NCBI GenBank assembly: GCA_011055585.1
Contig: DRGT01000063.1
Coordinates: 1 to 15,345 of the forward strand
Direction: 5' to 3'
DNA from: Candidatus Nitrosopumilus sp.
GTDB taxonomy: Archaea; Thermoproteota; Nitrososphaeria; Nitrososphaerales; Nitrosopumilaceae
Length of the DNA stretch: 15,345 bases
Below are positions 13,838 through 15,345 of this stretch, piece after piece. Position 1 is the first letter of the stretch; each line of letters begins with the position of its first letter. Under the pieces are notes generated by a model. That model made no database searches. It saw only the letters and a list, made by a program, of their open reading frames with translations, and was not told the origin of the DNA. A program made the translations under genes and the position numbers.

Positions 13838-14260
13838 ATGGTTAAGATAGATACTCCAGCATCGTTAGAAAGTTTCAGAAGATTTACAATTGCGAGTACA
13901 TGTAGCTCTTTTGCACCCAAAAGCTATATAGAAGATTTTGAAGTTTTTCCTGAACGAGAAGAAGATCTAGGTTCAATCTATGTTGAAGCAGCAGACAAAG
14001 TAACATTGAAAAAAATTCGAGAAATTACTTTTGTTAACGCACGAGATGTTTTAGGCATAATCTATAACTCAAAAAGTGGAAACACTTCTCTGAAATGGCG
14101 ACAAATAAGACGAAATAATGGTAAAGTTACTGGCGAAGCCTCATCAAACTCTCTTGTAAACTTGGCTGAAGCAAGAGTAATTACCCTTGATTGGGTAGAA
14201 AATTACGTACGCAAAAAGACTAAAGATGATGATACTAAAGTTAATGAATTAACAAACTAA
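13838..14260 (+). CDS. Unrecognised 140-aa cytoplasmic protein
   Basis: I do not recognise this protein. It is soluble, with no signal peptide or membrane segment. The N-terminal half is acidic (SYIEDFEVFPEREEDLGSIYVE), the middle has a beta-rich stretch (ITFVNARDVLGIIYNSKSGN) and a basic patch (SLKWRQIRRNNGK), followed by a helix and ITLDWVENYVRKKTKDDD with a charged tail. Its coding nature is supported by a well-placed TATA box, normal codon use and a T-rich terminator-like tract just after the stop. It lies 40 bp upstream of pelA on the same strand, so cotranscription is possible. The basic patch might contact nucleic acid, but nothing in the sequence proves this. An open reading frame on the opposite strand over its 5' end (13735-13920) is judged a shadow. 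Confidence 0.75.
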   Translation: MVKIDTPASLESFRRFTIASTCSSFAPKSYIEDFEVFPEREEDLGSIYVEAADKVTLKKIREITFVNARDVLGIIYNSKSGNTSLKWRQIRRNNGKVTGEASSNSLVNLAEARVITLDWVENYVRKKTKDDDTKVNELTN

Positions 14261-14282
14261 TTCTTTTTCTTTTTTATTATTG
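14261..14282 (+). terminator. T-rich tract between the 140-aa gene and pelA
   Basis: Directly after the stop codon runs TTCTTTTTCTTTTTTATTAT, a typical archaeal U-rich terminator without a hairpin. Its 3' part (TTTTTATTATTG, 14271-14282) is also placed like a TATA box about 25 nt before ATG 14301, so terminator and pelA promoter may overlap. Confidence 0.5.
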
Positions 14283-14300
14283 TGAATAGTAGGTGTTTGT

Positions 14301-15345
14301 ATGATTTCAAAAGTAATTGATAATAATTCTGTTTCAGTTATTCCAGAAGATTCAGATGATTTGTTAACATTACGTAGAATCATCAAAAAAGATGATAGAG
14401 TAGTTGGTGATACAACTCGAGTAATTAAACTAGATAAAGAATTTTCAAGACCGGATAAAGGAGAACGGATAAGGATTAGGATTAGTTTAGATGTTGAAAA
14501 ACCATCATTAGATAATGTTTTAGATAGATTAAGAATAATCGGCATAATTGCTGAATCAACAAATGAATCCGTACCTCATGGTTCACATCATTCCTTTGTA
14601 GTAAAAATTGATGATGCAATAACAATATTCAAAAAAAAATGGACGCAAATAGAAAAAAAATTAATTCATTCTAAAAATCAGAAATTTGGTTTTTTACTAG
14701 TTGCAATAGATACTACAGATTGTGGTATTGGAAGATTAAAAGGAACACATTTACAAATAATGCCAAATATTTATTCTGGTTCTAGTGGGAAACGTTACAA
14801 AACTAGTTTCAATATTGAAAAATTTTTTGTTCAAGTACTTAATGCAATTTCTTCATCTATTAAAGAGAATGATGTTTTAATATTCTTTGGTCCAGGCGAA
14901 ACAAAGAAAAAATTTGGAAATTTCTTTCAAAAATCACCTATTTCAAAAAATCACAAATTTGAATTGGTTGAAGGAATAGATTCTGGTGGTGAAGATGGAA
15001 TTTACATATTCACAAAATCCAATATAATGAAGGAAATAATGTCCGAAAGTAAGCTGGCTACTGTTTCATCAATTATTGATGAGATTATGCTTAGGGCAAA
15101 TAAGAAGAGTAGAAAATTCACCATGGGTTTTGAAGAGACACAAAAAGCAAATCAGTTTGGCGCAATCGAATCCTTGATTTTTTCTGACAAGGTTATCCAA
15201 ACCCTAGATGAGGAAAAAGTCATAGAATTCTTGAATGACGTTGAAAGTAAAGGTTCCAAAGTTTTCAGTGTGGACTCCACAACTGATCTAGGTTTGAGAG
15301 TTTCAGGCTTGGGTGGAATTGTTTCCTTGTTGCGATTTCCTATTA
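14301..15345 (+). CDS. pelA: mRNA surveillance / ribosome rescue protein Pelota (partial, C-terminus cut)
   Basis: Archaeal Pelota (aPelota/Dom34), a paralogue of release factor aRF1, enters the A site of stalled ribosomes with aEF1A and, with ABCE1, splits them. The frame runs open from ATG 14301 to the window edge, 348 residues. Three domains are expected: an Lsm-like N-terminal domain (1 to about 130, MISKVIDNNSVSVIPEDSDDLLTLRRII), a central eRF1_2-like domain (about 135-240, FGFLLVAIDTTDCGIGRL) and an eRF1_3-like C-terminal domain (about 245 onward, IESLIFSDKVIQTL). The last residues, VFSVDSTTDLGLRVSGLGGIVSLLRFPI, match the usual end of the family, so only a handful of residues are missing. 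There is no GGQ peptide-release motif, as expected for Pelota and unlike aRF1. AGGTG at 14291-14295, five bases before the ATG, may serve as a Shine-Dalgarno, unlike most genes here. Confidence 0.93.
   Translation, partial: MISKVIDNNSVSVIPEDSDDLLTLRRIIKKDDRVVGDTTRVIKLDKEFSRPDKGERIRIRISLDVEKPSLDNVLDRLRIIGIIAESTNESVPHGSHHSFVVKIDDAITIFKKKWTQIEKKLIHSKNQKFGFLLVAIDTTDCGIGRLKGTHLQIMPNIYSGSSGKRYKTSFNIEKFFVQVLNAISSSIKENDVLIFFGPGETKKKFGNFFQKSPISKNHKFELVEGIDSGGEDGIYIFTKSNIMKEIMSESKLATVSSIIDEIMLRANKKSRKFTMGFEETQKANQFGAIESLIFSDKVIQTLDEEKVIEFLNDVESKGSKVFSVDSTTDLGLRVSGLGGIVSLLRFPI

Noticed and set aside
13735..13920. Open reading frame of 61 codons on the minus strand.
   Set aside because: It overlaps both the C/D sRNA candidate and the start of a better-supported plus-strand gene, and the product shows no recognisable pattern.
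14301..15345. Assignment as release factor aRF1 rather than Pelota.
   Set aside because: There is no GGQ motif, the length is about 350 rather than about 410 residues, and the C-terminus is Pelota-like.
1..15345. CRISPR array, tRNA/rRNA genes, insertion sequences, phage or defence genes.
   Set aside because: No regularly spaced repeats, cloverleaf-like GC-rich tRNA sequence, transposase-like product or terminal inverted repeats were found on either strand.

Overview
The window looks like a chromosomal segment of an ammonia-oxidising Nitrososphaerota (Thaumarchaeota), most like the low-GC Nitrosopumilus/Nitrosarchaeum group. This rests on archaeal gene families (Pelota, DUF354, TrmB, a tetraether-lipid-synthase-type radical SAM enzyme, a bifunctional phosphoglucose/phosphomannose isomerase), low GC, TATA boxes 25-30 nt before many start codons, and five TTG starts among sixteen genes. 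The genus is inferred. No rRNA, tRNA, CRISPR array or insertion sequence was seen, and no gene-free stretch exceeds about 210 bases.

Layout. (1) 1-413, minus: 5' part of a bifunctional PGI/PMI, running off the left edge. Divergent from it, 502-1797 is a polytopic GT-C-like membrane protein whose end overlaps by 14 bp the convergent gene for a small secreted protein (1784-2230, minus). (2) 2437-10004 is a very AT-rich cell-surface glycan block: nucleotide-sugar dehydrogenase (+), GT39/GT-C-like membrane glycosyltransferase (-), Wzx-type flippase (+), NAD-dependent sugar-nucleotide epimerase (+), GT4 glycosyltransferase (-), DUF354 GT-B protein (-). Together they could make, transfer and flip a lipid-linked sugar for S-layer or surface glycosylation. 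(3) 10062-13238: a 569-aa radical SAM protein of the Tes family (forms membrane-spanning tetraether lipids), divergent from a compact unit of TrmB-type regulator, DtxR-type metal regulator and a 54-aa Cys-rich protein. The two directions share one 72-bp intergenic region with a self-complementary TATA box. (4) 13244-15345: a YjbQ-family protein (-), an unannotated C/D box sRNA candidate (13703-13762, -), an unrecognised 140-aa protein behind a palindromic operator-like site (+), and pelA (Pelota, ribosome rescue, +), cut by the right edge very near its C-terminus.

The items I most want re-examined are the C/D box sRNA with its perfect 6-bp closing stem, the tes/TrmB/DtxR arrangement, the operator-like dyads at 11822-11836 and 13822-13835, and the apparently leaderless TTG-started genes.
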